Origin: Reticulitermes speratus
Taxonomy: Eukaryota; Arthropoda; Insecta; Blattodea; Rhinotermitidae
Reading direction: 5' to 3'
Assembly: GCA_021186555.1 (NCBI GenBank)
Contig: JAJKFL010000013.1
Coordinates: forward strand, 16,113,243-16,177,242
Length of the DNA: 64,000 bases
Positions within the stretch are counted from its first letter, which is position 1, and each line of letters starts with the position of its first letter. Under the pieces are notes generated by a model. The model searched no databases, had not been told where the DNA came from, and saw only the letters and a list, made by a program, of their open reading frames with translations. Shown one piece after another: positions 17,320 to 30,900 of the stretch. The position numbers were made by a program, and so were the translations under genes.

Positions 17320-19275
17320 CAACAGTCACCATGAAAACATGAAAGTTATGTGACCACAAAAGTAAAACATTTTATTTAGGTGAAATTTAATTAGTGTTGT
17401 GGTTGTGAATATAGATTCCAATGAAACGTGTGTCCCCCGTGTCATTATATGGTTCTCCAGGACTGATCTCTCAGTGTGTCTGAATGTGTTGAACATGTTC
17501 TTGAGTTGACACAGTTTCCCTTGGTTTGTTTCTTGTTCTCATAAAGTTAAACCATGGTCATCCCCTTTTCAGACTAGCTTTGATACAGATGGATTGTGGC
17601 TGTAAATGCATTTTCTGTAATTTCTCTTTCTTTTGAAGGATTTGATTATGAAAATGCAATGTTGAATCATGTATCTCATAGCAGAACACTTTAAGACAAA
17701 AATATCATAGCACACAGTACTTTCTGTCTCTACCATACTGATCTTATCATATTTGTTGACTGCACAAATAATCCTTATTGGTGGGTTATGCAATGACTAC
17801 AGCTGAAACATCCCCTGTATCCATGCTACATTGTTCCATTTCGTGTTTAAACTCTGCATAGGAATAAATTGAATGTGTTAAAATTCAAGGTGCAGCATTT
17901 ACAAACTCAGAGGAATAATTTGTACATATTGTAACTTAATTCATTGAGGTTGTTGATGAATTTTTCATGTGTGTGGAAGTGCCTATTTTGGCATGGCTGT
18001 CTCACTGTCAACATGTAATCATTACATTCTGGGTGGACAGATTTTTACAGCATATGGTAGAGCCCTTATTAAAATTCATCAACAAAATTTAAATACATAG
18101 ACCTTCTCTTTTCATGAAGATCTAAATATATTTTTAGATATATCTTATTTAGTAATGAGTGTTATTGCATGTGCTTGTATCAGTTGCATTCCATTGTCTT
18201 GTGGGTATAGCACCACATCAAGAAATAAATATGTAGTATTGTTTTGGATCTAGTAGATACCTCTGAAATATTGGTGAATTATGTTTTTATTTCTTGATAT
18301 AATGCTGTACTCAGAAAACAATGCAAGTGGTCACCATGAAATCTCAAATATCTTATGTGAGCATATTTAACTGAAATATTTATGGCTACATGTAACTTGC
18401 TCCCAACTGCTTTTATGTATTTTGTAAGGACAAGGATGCTGTTACGGTGTCACTATTATGTGCCTATCTATCCCTCCTTGTTGACCTGTTTGGTCAATTT
18501 TATTGGAACTTGTATGAATAGCATGTTATTTGAAGGCACTTCACAAATCTTTACTATACGAAGCCCAGTATGACATTTCAGACTTTTTAAGGTCAGAGTA
18601 GCCAATGATATGGGATCCTAGAGTTTCATGTAGCATTAGATGTTTTAAAATATGAACCTGTTGCTTTTCAGTGTGTGCACATACAAGACAAGAGTGTTGA
18701 AAAGTATCGGCTTACTGATGGCACTGACATTATTAAAGTTATTTTTGACAGCCTTCAGACATAAAAACTTTGTATGCATACAAAACAAGAGGCAGAATTT
18801 TTAATTCTGTATATTTTAATCCTTGCATTTTTAGATAGCTTGCAGGAAGACAAAGATGCTGAAGTGAATGGTACTAAGCACTTACAGAATTTAATCTGCA
18901 CATAATTTAAAGGGAATTTTGTTCCTTGGTGTTCCTAAATATTTTAACATTACCACATGATTTTGCCCAGGATAATGGTGTCAAAACATGAGCATGTACT
19001 TGTACTTAGTCCTGTCTGCATTTACTTCCAGACCACCTTCCTTCCTAGTGACTAACAGACCGTCTGCGTTTTTCTTTGTAGTATTTATATCTTTGCCCAA
19101 TAAAACAATCAGCATAGGCCACAAGTTCATGTGTTATATTCAATTTCATCCCCGCCCAACCAGGGTTTTCATGTAACGTCCTGTTGGCATATTCTAAAAC
19201 AGTGGGAATCAAGCATGTCAATTCAGACCATTCTGAATATGAAATGTAACAGACAAATGTTCATCTGTAATGACG
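17320..19275. other. Intergenic, nothing recognised
   Basis: AT-rich unique-looking DNA. Open frames are short and unsupported. No tRNA-like, TIR or LINE motif was seen. Confidence 0.5.
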
Positions 19276-19280
19276 TCTAT

Positions 19281-19680
19281 ACGTTTCATTTTAACAAATT
19301 GTTTAAGTACCCAAACAAGTTCCATTTGTATACTAAACTCGCCGAGAATATAGAGCCGTGAATGTAGCGCACACTTCGAATACAGTGGTCCGGAGTATCG
19401 TCGCTGGCATGTTAATACTATGAGCCGCTCAGAGATGGCAAAACAGTGCAATGGGTTGAAATTGCAAGCATAGTATCGTGCACGTTTCATTTGAACAAAT
19501 TTTTTAACTACCCTAACAAGTTCCATTGGTATACCAAACTCGCTGAGAATATCGAGCCGAGAATGTGGCACAGACTTCGAATACAGTGGTCCGGGTATCG
19601 GCACTGGCATGTTAATACTACGAGCCGCTCAGAGATGGCAAAACAGTGCAAGGGGTTGAAATGGCAAGCATAGTAGTAAT
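19281..19680. repeat. Tandem duplication, two ~200-bp units
   Basis: Unit 1 (19281-19481) and unit 2 (19482-19680) align almost throughout. Shared blocks include ACGTTTCATT, GAATACAGTGGTCCG and GAGCCGCTCAGAGATGGCAA. A third partial copy of the unit end (GCATAGTATCG) follows at about 19688. The block is richer in CpG than its surroundings and lies about 2 kb upstream of the first recognised coding exon of the RS gene. Confidence 0.85.
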
Positions 19681-19689
19681 CTGTGAGCA

Positions 19690-21751
19690 TAGTATCGCGT
19701 TGGCCGTGTTTGTAGTGTGAAACGACCAAAAGTGTTTCTGAATTTAAATGTTTTGTGTGAAATTAGTTTAAGGTAATATTTATAGATAGTGTTCTAAGGA
19801 GTGCAGTTTTAATGTGTGTCATTTAAATGGTATTTTGTATTGTCCGATAACTCTTCACGTAGTGAATTTCCGCTAGTCTTGTGGCGTCGTGTGGTATTGT
19901 GTGAATGAGTTTACATGAAAATATAATTATTGATTGGTATTATCGGAAGAGGTAATTTCAGAATTCATATTAATATAGCCCTGCAGAGTCAGGTTTCATC
20001 TACAGGATGTTTTTGCATTGTATTAATGTTTTACAATGCAAGGTATTCCGAAGGTTTTAGCCGTTTCTCAACAAATGGCAGACATTGGCATGTAGCGGGA
20101 GGATTTTATTACTGATGGTCTTAATACATTATGCAGTAGAATGTTTTGTCGGGATTTAATTGAAACTGGCCCTCGAGTTTGCCGTAAATTTAATACAAGT
20201 ACACTGAAGTACAATAGGACGTGGTTTTCGTGAAATAAAATTGCAGGTGCCAACGTAAAGATGGCAGATTGCAGGGATATGGAAATTTGAATGTGGCAAA
20301 TTTTTGTGCTGTAAACAAGCTGGACGATTCTGGACTTCATTATTTGTCTTCAGTCACTTTTGACGATCGTACCCTGAAAGTGAGTTAGTGTATAGCAGGA
20401 ACCAGTTGTAGTTCCCACCTGGAGGATCTTGTGCCCATATCTTTAAATCTGCCATGATTATTTCCAAATCACTGTTCATGGTCTAACTGTATTTGATATT
20501 GCGTAAGTGCATTTCTTAACAGAACTGCTACTCAATATACTAATCTACTGATGATAGGCATGCAGTGTAGTAAACTGATGTGCCAGTGTAGGTTCTCATG
20601 GCAGTCATTATCAAGATTAGAGTCTTTTGGGAGCTGTGTGGTATGGATCCCAACAGACCATAATTTATAAATGTTGGTTGGTATTAGAACTTTACATGTC
20701 TCACAGCTAGTATCTGCTGTTAACAGTTTGTATGCCCGTATTTGTATATTGTGTGATATAACAGAGATCAGACACACCAACAGTGTGCTGCATTATTGTG
20801 CCTTTTGTATGGGGGGGGGGGAGTTTGCAGGAGCAATTGTGGTGACCACAGCTGCTGCTCTTGCCTGAGTGAAAAGTTTAAGTAAAACTAAACCAAATGA
20901 AACTGCCTTCAGCAACACCGTGGGAAATGTTATACATATTCTTGAGTCAGTGTATGTACATCGAGTTAACGATTGGCAGCAGATTGCAATCATATTCTTC
21001 TAAGATCCTCCATGGAGAGTGATTGGTTATGTGAATTCTGTTTCTTGCTTAATTAGGGTGTGAAATGTGTTAGTGTACAAATAAACACAGTAAGCACATC
21101 ACAGTAGAAAGATTGCAAGATACATGGTGCACATAATTTTTACATAAATGAGAAATTTGTGCCCTTATGAGTCCACCAACTAATGTAAATGTAGAGAAAC
21201 TAAGCAGTGGGCATAAGGGCCAGTATTTAAAATTAATATAGTGAGTGAGTGAGTTATTGAAGTGAATAACAGTTGAATACTTTAGTAGAAAGTGATACAG
21301 CAATGCCTTGTAACTGGACCAGTTTGTATTTACTGTTCTTCACTTCTCCATGGTTTTAATTCTAAACCTCATCACTTAAATTCTATTGGGATTTACCACA
21401 TCTGATATCATGTATCTTCATTTTTCTTTCTGTCCTGCACTGTTGAAAGACTGAGGTAAACTTATCCGTGTGTATAAGCACGTCATGAAGGTGTATAGGG
21501 AGCATGTTGAAAAACTTCATGCAGTCTCAATCTTTACACCAAACTGAGGTTAACAGTTATTTTCACTCACTGTATGTGCATGAAAAGTGATCCTACTGCC
21601 TATTAAATGGGCTGTATAATTCTTGTGCTATCCTCTTTTGATAACATACATCATGACAGCACTGGAAATTATGGATAGACAAAATGTAATTAAATGTTTA
21701 GTTAGTATTTTCATAATTGTGCTATATTAATTGCTCTTCTACTCCTTTAAG
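19690..21751 (+). promoter_or_regulatory. Probable 5' region of the RS-rich gene
   Basis: CpG-containing sequence (TCGCGTTGGCCG at about 19694, several CG through 20340) precedes the first coding exon. Strong donor candidates are AAA|GTGAGT near 20379 and AAG|GTAATA near 19773, either of which could end a non-coding first exon. Transcription start and leader exon are inferred, not shown. A G-run lies at about 20811-20821. Confidence 0.35.
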
Positions 21752-21963
21752 ATAATGCGGTCTAGGTCACCAAGTCGTCGTTTAACTCCGCCACCTCCGC
21801 GAATATCTCGTCGTTCACCGAGTGGTTTTAGAACCAGAGGAAAATCTCCAGACAGGAGGCGACGCATGCCACCACCTAGCATGCCAAAATATGTATCAGG
21901 TGGTAGAGGCAGCAGCCCCTCGAGAGGCAGGGACCGTAGGGAATTTAGACATTCACCTAGAAG
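21752..21963 (+). CDS. RS gene exon 1 (start codon 21755)
   Basis: Acceptor CTCCTTTAAG precedes ATG at 21755-21757. It encodes 69 residues of RS/Pro/Arg-rich sequence (R-S-R-S-P-S-R-R-L-T-P-P-P-P) ending F-R-H-S-P-R-R. Donor AG|GTAATA, phase 2. An upstream non-coding or coding exon is possible because the ATG is only three bases into the exon. Confidence 0.8.
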
Positions 21964-24900
21964 GTAATAAACTACAAATTGATTGTTAAAATTTTGAAGT
22001 TCACAGTTGCCTTGTGACACAGACTCTTACCTACAACAGTCTGTGCAGTACAACAAATAATTGTTCTGCATGGGAGCAGGACAACGACCAATGGTAGGCA
22101 TTTGTGAACATGGTAATAGAATGTAAGAGGTAGGGAATTTCTTCCTTAGCAGAACAACAGCTACCATGTTCATAAGGCCGCTGTCATGCAGTACACTGCT
22201 TGCAATACGATTATGTTGCACTGACGAGTACACATAGAAGTAAGCCTACTTTAGGTTTTAAAATCTGTTACAGTATTTTCAGCAATAAATTATCTTTCCT
22301 GCATTTAATAAATCAACCAACAAAATGCACTGTATCTAGGGAAAAATCCCCAGTGGTCTGTATTATGCATTGTATTTTGTTGGTTGATTTATTAAATGTT
22401 TGAATTATAAATGCATGGAAATATGCAACAGTATATTTTCTGATTTAATCCTGTCCAGATGTTTTCCCACACTAGATCAATTTTGTCCTTTCTTGTATAA
22501 CCAGGATCTTTACAGCTATACAAAATGGAACGTTTCCCAACAAGCTCCACAAGTTTAATATTTACCCCTCTGATCCATGATATTTACATCCTCATTTATG
22601 CTTACATAACCTAACACATGACTGTAAAGCCTGTGATACATCTGCCTTCTGTAGCACAGATCTTACGTCTTTGGCAATATGTATATAACTGAGAGATAAA
22701 CGACACAACATGCTGACTCATTATTGCATCATATAAGCCCATCATGAACTTATCATTATCGTGTCATCTTCAATGTGCAAGGTCCCATTTGAAACCAGGG
22801 TAGAGTGGTGTCCAGTGTAAGAGCTCCCTAAGAGCTTGACACATGTCCCTATCCTGAGCGAGATCAATCCGGTCCATTCTCTCCCATCCAATTTTTTTAG
22901 ATCCATTTTAATATTATCCTCTCATTTATGCCAAGGTCTTGCAAGTGGTAGCTTTCCCTTAGGTTTCCACTCCAAAAACTGCATTTTTCTTCTTCTTTCC
23001 CATATGTGCCACATGCCCCACCCATCTCATCCTCTATTTGATCATCCAAATAATATTTGGTGAGGAGTACAAATCGTGAAGCTCCTCATTATGCAATTTT
23101 TTTGCCAGTCATTAGTACTTTCTCCATTTTGGTTGCAAGTATCTTCCTCAGCATCCCATTTTTGAACACCAGCAACCAATGATCTGCCCTTAATGTTAGA
23201 GACCAAGTTTCACACGCGTAAAAATCAACAGACATAATTACAGCCCAGTGTAATTTAATCTTTGTATTCTTGATAGCATATGCTGTTAATTTCTTCATGC
23301 ATGCAAATTATGTAGATCATAAGTTTCCTAAATGAACTTCTGACATACTTTTATTTCCTTAACCTTGTGCTAGCATAGTACAGTGCAGTCATCTCATGAT
23401 TTCTTGTAAATTGTTGTGCCACTGAGACAGAAGAGTCAAACATGGCACCCATCAGCTTAGGCAGCAGAGAATTGGACTGCTAATGGAATCAACAAATCTT
23501 TAGCCTAACACATTACAAGTAAAATTTCCCCAGAATACAGCAGATGCTGAAAATTGTCTCTGTCTGTGGGAGAATGTTCAAGCCAGCCCGGATTTTGTTG
23601 TTACTATAAAAAGAAACCACGTCAAAACTCTGAATGGTTACATAAGATAAATTGGATGAAATCAGTACTAGACTTGAGAACATTCTTGTTGAAAGTGCCT
23701 CAAATATCGTGCACAGGATATGGGGTTTTAAGTTTACTGTATTGCCAGACAAAAAATAGAATGCATGAATGCAGACTTTTTGCTGACATGCTACGAACAA
23801 CAACAGAGCATTTTCAGCATCTCACGTAATCTGTATAAGTTTTATTTGTAATGTGTTAGGCTGTGGGTTTGTCAATTCTGCTAGCTGTCAATGTCTGTAG
23901 TCTAATTTGATGGGAGGAACATCCAACTCTTAAACCAGAGCAGCTGAACAGTTTTTTGGCAAGCCCTAATGTGAAGGTACTGTAGAACACAGTATAATTA
24001 GAAGGGACAGAAGGTTACTATCGTAGCTTCAACTTTAATATAACAGTTCTGTTTGTTTTGAGTAAGCACTAATGTAGAACTGTTGACTTGGAGACATTTA
24101 TCGTTGTATATCTTTTTTTGTTTGCGCTTCTGACTTTTTGGCTAGAGGACTAATGCTCATTCTTATAGCTTTTGTGAAGTCTAAATATGATATGCTTTGC
24201 AGATGTTCCTTTCTAATTTTATCTGAAGCAGCTTTGGGTTTTATGTTTTGTAGAAGAAGTAGATCGCCTCCTCAGAGAGAACCAAAAGCACGCTCCTTTT
24301 CTCCTGCCAAAAGAAAGCTGTCTCCAAAGAGAGAAAGAGTAAGGGAGAGGCCACGGGAGCAGGAAAGAGACAGAGAACGAAGATCTCGACCAGCCATCAC
24401 ATCACCCAGGAAAAGGGCAAGGTGATTATTTTTTTGTGTTTAGAGTTGTAAAGTTTGCATGCAGTTTATCTGGCAGGAGATTGTGATGCAATGTAATTAT
24501 TTAGAAATTAAAATAAAAACTGTGTTGGCAACTGCCAGCTTGTCAGGTGGTAGATATTTTATTTACAGAAAGTTACACTGCAGGTACATTTATTGTTCAC
24601 TGAATAACATTTTTAAACATTTTTACTTATTATTAGTGTTCACATTTTTTGATGTACTATATGATAAAATATTGTCGGAAAATTTGAAAGACAGATACAA
24701 AGGTCTAGGAATGTGCTTGGTTGCTTGGTGACTGAATGTTGATCAGTGGTGAGTGTGTGTTTGGTCTTGATATGAATGTTAGAAATTTAGTAGTAAATGG
24801 TATAGGAATGTTCAGTTTTCATTGCAGAATTCAAAGGGGTAGAGGTGATTAAATTTGCTTATGTGTGTGTGTGTTTTTTTGGGCAGAGGATGCATCACTT

Positions 24901-27900
24901 GCATACTGTGAGAAATGATTTGCAAGTGAATATTGTTATGTGATTGATTTAAGTTTCATTTCTAGATCCGTGTGCATATATGTGATTGATTCAATGGATA
25001 TATTGGCTTTTTTCATTGTGAAGAGAAATGGCTCCAACGTGTGTTGTATAAAACTCTGATTCTGTGTACTTATGCTCAAGTTTTTGTTTGGCTACCGCTG
25101 ATGTGAAAATTTTATAACGAAGCTGTTATGTGTTGAAAGTTTGCAATACAAGGATTATAGTCAGAATTTTAGTCTGAAAAATGTTAATAATCACTTTGTT
25201 TTATATTAACCCTTTTCCAGTTGAATTTTTTCATCATATTTTTTTTGCACCAAAACAGTACACTTGTGTAATATTGCATTTGTATGTGAAGCCCGACTGT
25301 TTCTTCATTAAGTACGTACAGGTATAATTTTGCATACACAGAACCTCAACTTTCATCATTATGTCCCCACACTGCCCATAAAGCATAGATGGCTTTATGA
25401 CCAACAGAAATGTCCGTAGTGATGTCCATAATAGAACTGTTTTTTCTTCCGAAGTCACTCTTGTGGTCCAAGTGTGGCTGCAAATACGCATTTTGTCAGA
25501 AAATTTTTCATATTTTACTGTGTCCTGACTTGCATTCAATGTGCCATAAATCTGTAAAGCTGCAGTATGTTTGGCTGAACATCAGTTGATATTCTGTGGC
25601 TGCTGTTTTTAGTGCATTTCCCAAAAGCAAGGAAAGCTTCTGAGATGACCTCCCTTTTTATGTGCCCCCTCCTTACATTTTTGGAACCATTTGACAGAAT
25701 CATACAAAATTTGGTATGCTTAGTATGTCACAGGAGTCAATACCAGTTTCACGTATCTTATTTTCTCAAAACCTGTTTAAACAGTAAGGCGAATGTGTGA
25801 ATAGGAAGTCTGTCTGATAAGAAAGTGAGCTTAATGAAACTTGGTATGAATGTTATTTCATTGGAGGTCATCCTGATGCAGTATTGTATAATTTTCTACA
25901 GTCAGTAATAACAAGATGGAAGACGTGCATACTTAAATGGCAGGGGTGATACTACCGTATATGCTCGAATCTAATCCGCACTTTTTTTACAGTTTTAGAG
26001 GGCTAAAAAATCAGATGCGGATTAGATTCGCGGTCTAGAGCTGGATTTTGGAAAAATGATAGAGCTGCTGTACAATATAACAATAACGTAATTAACGTAA
26101 TTAATAAACAACGTAAGAACAATACAATACAATAATCTATTATTTTATTATTTATTATTATAATTTATTATTCATCAGACTCGCCGTCATCACTCATAAT
26201 TCGAGGAATGTTCAAAGATCTGGCCTTCTTTATCGCCTCCTCGCGAGTAGATCATAACTCACAAACAGTCCAGTCTTGCGTCTCTCTTGAAAAAACGTGA
26301 AGACTGCATCATCAATTTCAGGAAATCGTCCTTTCTTGGGTCCAGTGAATTTCCTTCGTGACGCCTCACACCTGCTGATCGCTGCCTTGTGTTTCCGCCA
26401 TAGTCGAACGTTGCTTTCATCAACTCCAAAAATTGCAGCGGCTTTGCGGTTTCCATTCTCCTCTGCGCACCGAATAACTTCACGTTTGAACTTTGCCGTA
26501 TATGAGAGTCGTTTAGATTTCAGGTGTCCCTCTTCCATAACTACGGTACACGACAAATTGGAAGAAGCACCTCCCACGTTTCAACAACTAAAGATCAGCT
26601 GGCTTCAGACGAGATTGCGCACGTCTGTTGAGAAAGACCCCGCCTCTATCGGTATGACTCATCGGCCACAGGCGTAGCGTCGGATTTTAACGCATTGGTA
26701 ACATCCAATATTATTCAATCAGTCGCCCCGTGGGCAAGGGGTGGTTGAAGGAAAGGTGCGGATTAGAATCGCGAATTACCTTTTTTTGTTTAAGAAGTCG
26801 CCAAAAACTGGGTGCGGATTAGATTCGGGTGCGGTTTAGATTCGAGAATATACGGTAGTACCACTTTTGGGTCCTGAAATGATATCTGTCACCATGATGG
26901 CAAAAGCTAATGAACCATTGGTACAGAGATAGATCATAAACATAACTACACTTTATGTATGAAATACTGTTTGTAAGTCAATAGGTACAAGCATGGTGAC
27001 AATGCAAGTCCTTCCAATCCAGTAAATTTAACTTGTACAGAATTTTGTACTTTAGTAATGAGCTCTTGAAAAATAAAGTAACATTAATAATACTAACAGA
27101 TATGTAGGACTCTAAATCTGTGCCATAGGAATAAGTTGTGCTCATAACTTCTGTCTTAATTTCCAAAGTGAATACATTTTATGTACAGGACAAAAAGCCC
27201 TGAAACATCTGCTGTTAGCTCAGCAAGAGAAGGTGGTCATTTAGGATCATACAGTGGAAGTGTAGGAGGGCCTGCAGATGTGTCTCCTGGTCGGAGCTAT
27301 CCGGGATTGCCGGGTTCATACCCACAAGGGGGGCCTGGTTCAGATGTGGACCACCCTAACAGAAATATGGTGTCAATGAGTGAAAGGTATGTTTCACATG
27401 ACAGTTAGGAAGAAATGTTGAGTATTTTTATCTTTGAAATATATGTATATATATTTATTCATCAACACACCATTGAATAGGAGTCATTTTGCAGTGATTA
27501 TGTATCTAATTCATAAGCAGTCCATTGAACAGGAATTACTTTGAACATTATCATCTCATTTGCCTTTGACCATATTTGAATATTAATGTAATATTTAAGT
27601 TATAACAGTGTTTCTTTATCAGAGCTAACTAAATATCAGTGTAAATTTGCAATTTAATATAACTTCATTTTATAAACCTGCTATTGAGTGACTGTATGAG
27701 TGTTTTTATTGGCTGGAAACCATCTTCACCATAGGTGAAATACTATTAGCAGTTATAACATGTTTATAAATTCATCATATCACCCATGCAGGCCAGTCAC
27801 TTTGTCCAAGAAATGTTTCCAACTGCGTTGAAATAGCGATATGTATTTCAGTGAATTTGTGTGTGTTTGCAAGTGCAGGCATGAGCGTGGGCATTTGTGT

Positions 27901-30900
27901 GTGCATGTGTGGGTGTTACCTGAAACATACTCCAGCTGCTTGCATTTAACAGGTATCCTGTAAAGTTTTGTGAATTGGCTCGTAACGAAGTTTTGCAACA
28001 AAACAGTGCTTGAGGAATCTGTTCTTCTAGACTGTGACTCATCACTGTGTAAGCAGTTCTGAGGGAGCCAGCTATCCTGTGATGAAGCATCTTATCTCAG
28101 AATAACTGATTCCTCAAAACCTGCAACAAAAAAGAAAGTGTTTCATGGTTTTCTTATTTGACATTGTATGAATTAATCACTGATAATATTAAATGAAGCT
28201 CCCCGTGTGGTGACCGGGGAAAAGAGTAGTCCCACTGATGCCCATGCAGGTCGTAAAAGGCGACCAAAATGGGTACCCAGTGCCTGGGGGTATAGCTGGG
28301 CCACCCTGCCCCGGGGTTATAAATTCGGCGGACTGGCCCTCCAGGTTGGGGGTTGGGTGACAGGCTGACAACCTGTCACTGTAAAAAACTGATTGTTAGG
28401 AAACCTAAAATGTGGCCTCGGAACAGTCAGCTAGAATGGAATCGACCTAGGCAATGGAAAAGGATTAATGAGTTGAGGATAGCGACGTGGAATGTACGGA
28501 CATTGTACAGAGCAGGAGCAATGAGGGAAATGGTGAAGGAGATGGATAAGTATAAAAGAGATATTTGTGCCCTGCAAGAAATTCGATGGCCAGGGAAAGG
28601 AACGGTGATAAACAAGAATTATATGATTTTATATAGTGGAAATAAAAGTGACAAACATGAATTTGGAACAGGATTTTACATTAGTAGACACAATATGGAT
28701 AATTTATTAGATTTTGAACCCATAAATGAAAGAATTTGTAAACATAGGATTAAATGCCCCAACTGAAGACAAAGATGAAGTAGTAAAAGAAGATTTTTAT
28801 AACTGTTTGGAAAAGACATGTGATGCAATTGCCAATTATGACATGAACATAATACTAGGGGACTTTAATGCTAAAGTTGGAAAAGAGACCTATTTACATC
28901 CAGCATGTGGAGGACACAGCCTTCACAATGAAACAAATGATAATGGAAAACGAATGGTAAATTTTACACTGGGCAGGGATTTAGCTGTGACAGGAACATG
29001 GTTTCAGCATAAGGACATTCACAAGATTACCTGGCGATCACCCGACGACAAGATATGTAATCAGATAGACCATATACTAGTAGACAGAAGACACTGCACT
29101 AATGTGTGTGATGTAAGAAGTATGAGAGGGGCTGAAATAGATTCAGATCACTTTTTAGTGAGGGCAAAAATTAGATTAAAAATTAAGAAAATAGAGAAGA
29201 GCTAAGAAAAGTGAAATAAAGAAATGGGATATTAACAAACTAAATAAGAAAGAGGTAAAAGAAGAATTTAGCAAGGAGGTAACAGCAAACATACAAAATG
29301 CTCAATTAGAGGAAGTGGAAGATATAAATGAAACGTGGAACAAAATAAAAAAAGGAATAAATGAAGCGGCAGGAAAAATAATAGGAAAAGAAGAAAGACT
29401 ACAGAGAAATAGTTGGTTTGATGAAGAATGTCAAATGATATTGGAAGATAAAAAGAGAGCTTACATCAAAATGATAAACAGAAATACTAGACAAAATGCA
29501 CAAGAATATAAGGATAAAAGGAAGGAAGCACATAAAATATTTAGACAAAAAAAGAGAGATGTGTTTAAATCAAAGCTGGAACAAATGGAAATAGCTTATA
29601 ATAACAAGGAAGCAAAGAAATTCTACCAAGAAGTGAACAGTATAAGAAAAGGATTCAAACCACAAACACTATTAATCAGAGATAAGGAAGGTACCATAGT
29701 AACCAATAGAGAGAAAGCACTACAAAGATGGTCTGAATATTATGAGAAACACTTCGAACTGCAAGATGGAACAGAAAACCACAGGGAAGAAGAGGGGACA
29801 ATGTGCGTACACACTGCAGAACCAGAGATTAAACCACCAAGTGATGTAGACATAGAGATAGCAATAGGTAAATTAAAAAATGGAAAAGCAACTGGACATG
29901 ATCAAATTCCGGCTGAATTGATTAAAGAAGGAGGAAAAGAACTCAGGAGGGTTATGTATGGTCTAATTTTAAAAATATGGGAGAAAGAGACTATACCACA
30001 TGAGTGGAAGTATGGCATAATATGTCCAATTCATAAGAAAGGGGACACTATGAGATGTGACAACTACAGAGCAGTCACACTGTTATGTACAACATATAAA
30101 ATTTTGGCAAATATTTTATACGCAAAATTGTACCTTATGCTGAGGAAATAATAGGAGAATACCAAGGGGGCTTTCGAAGAGGAAGATCAACTGTTGATCA
30201 GATTTTTACTATGAGACAAATATCGGAAAAATGCTGGGAACAGAATATAGATGTGCACTATTTATTTACAGATTTTCAAGCAGCATATGACAGTGTATGG
30301 AGAAATGAAATATGGAGTGAAATGCATAAACTAGGTTTCCCCAAAAAATTAGTTAATTTGTGTAGAATTCTAAATAATGAAATATATGCTAAGGTTAAAA
30401 TAGGTAAACATTTGTCTCCGGAATTTGAAGTTATGAAAGGTTTGAGACAAGGAGATGCAATTGCTCCTTTGTTATTTAATGTAGTGCTAGAAATTGCAAC
30501 AAGAAGATCTAAAGTAGAAACAAAGGGAACTATTTTTGACAAATGCAGTCAAATTATGGCATATGCTGATGACGTGGTCATTATGGGAAGAAGATTACAG
30601 GATGTAAAAGAAGTATTACTTCACTGATAGAACAAGCAAATAAGATGGGATTAGAAATAAATAAATGAGAAAAAGACAATATTTATGACAGTATCACGAA
30701 AGCCCTACAACGAGAATGAAAATGTAAAAATTGGTACATATAATTTTGAAATAGTGAAAGACTATACTTATCTTGGTACAGTTTTAACAAATAAAAATGA
30801 ATTAAGATCGGAGATTGAAAAAAGAATTACAAATGTAAATAGAGCATACTATGCACTTCTTCCTTTACTAAAGAGTCAATCAGTACGTAGAGCAGAAAAG

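Larger units (their letters stand above)
21964..24253 (+). other. RS gene intron 1
   Basis: Contains a near-perfect inverted repeat (22302-22398) and a minus-strand LINE 3' fragment (22800-23300). The rest is unassigned. Confidence 0.7.
24422..27188 (+). other. RS gene intron 2
   Basis: Holds the pogo-like element at 25955-26855. No other element is recognised; it is otherwise AT-rich. Confidence 0.75.

Noticed and set aside
28276..28371. Minus-strand and alternative frames in the GC-rich 28200-28370 block as a host promoter or gene
   Set aside because: The block lies inside the target-site duplication and is the 5' leader of the LINE.
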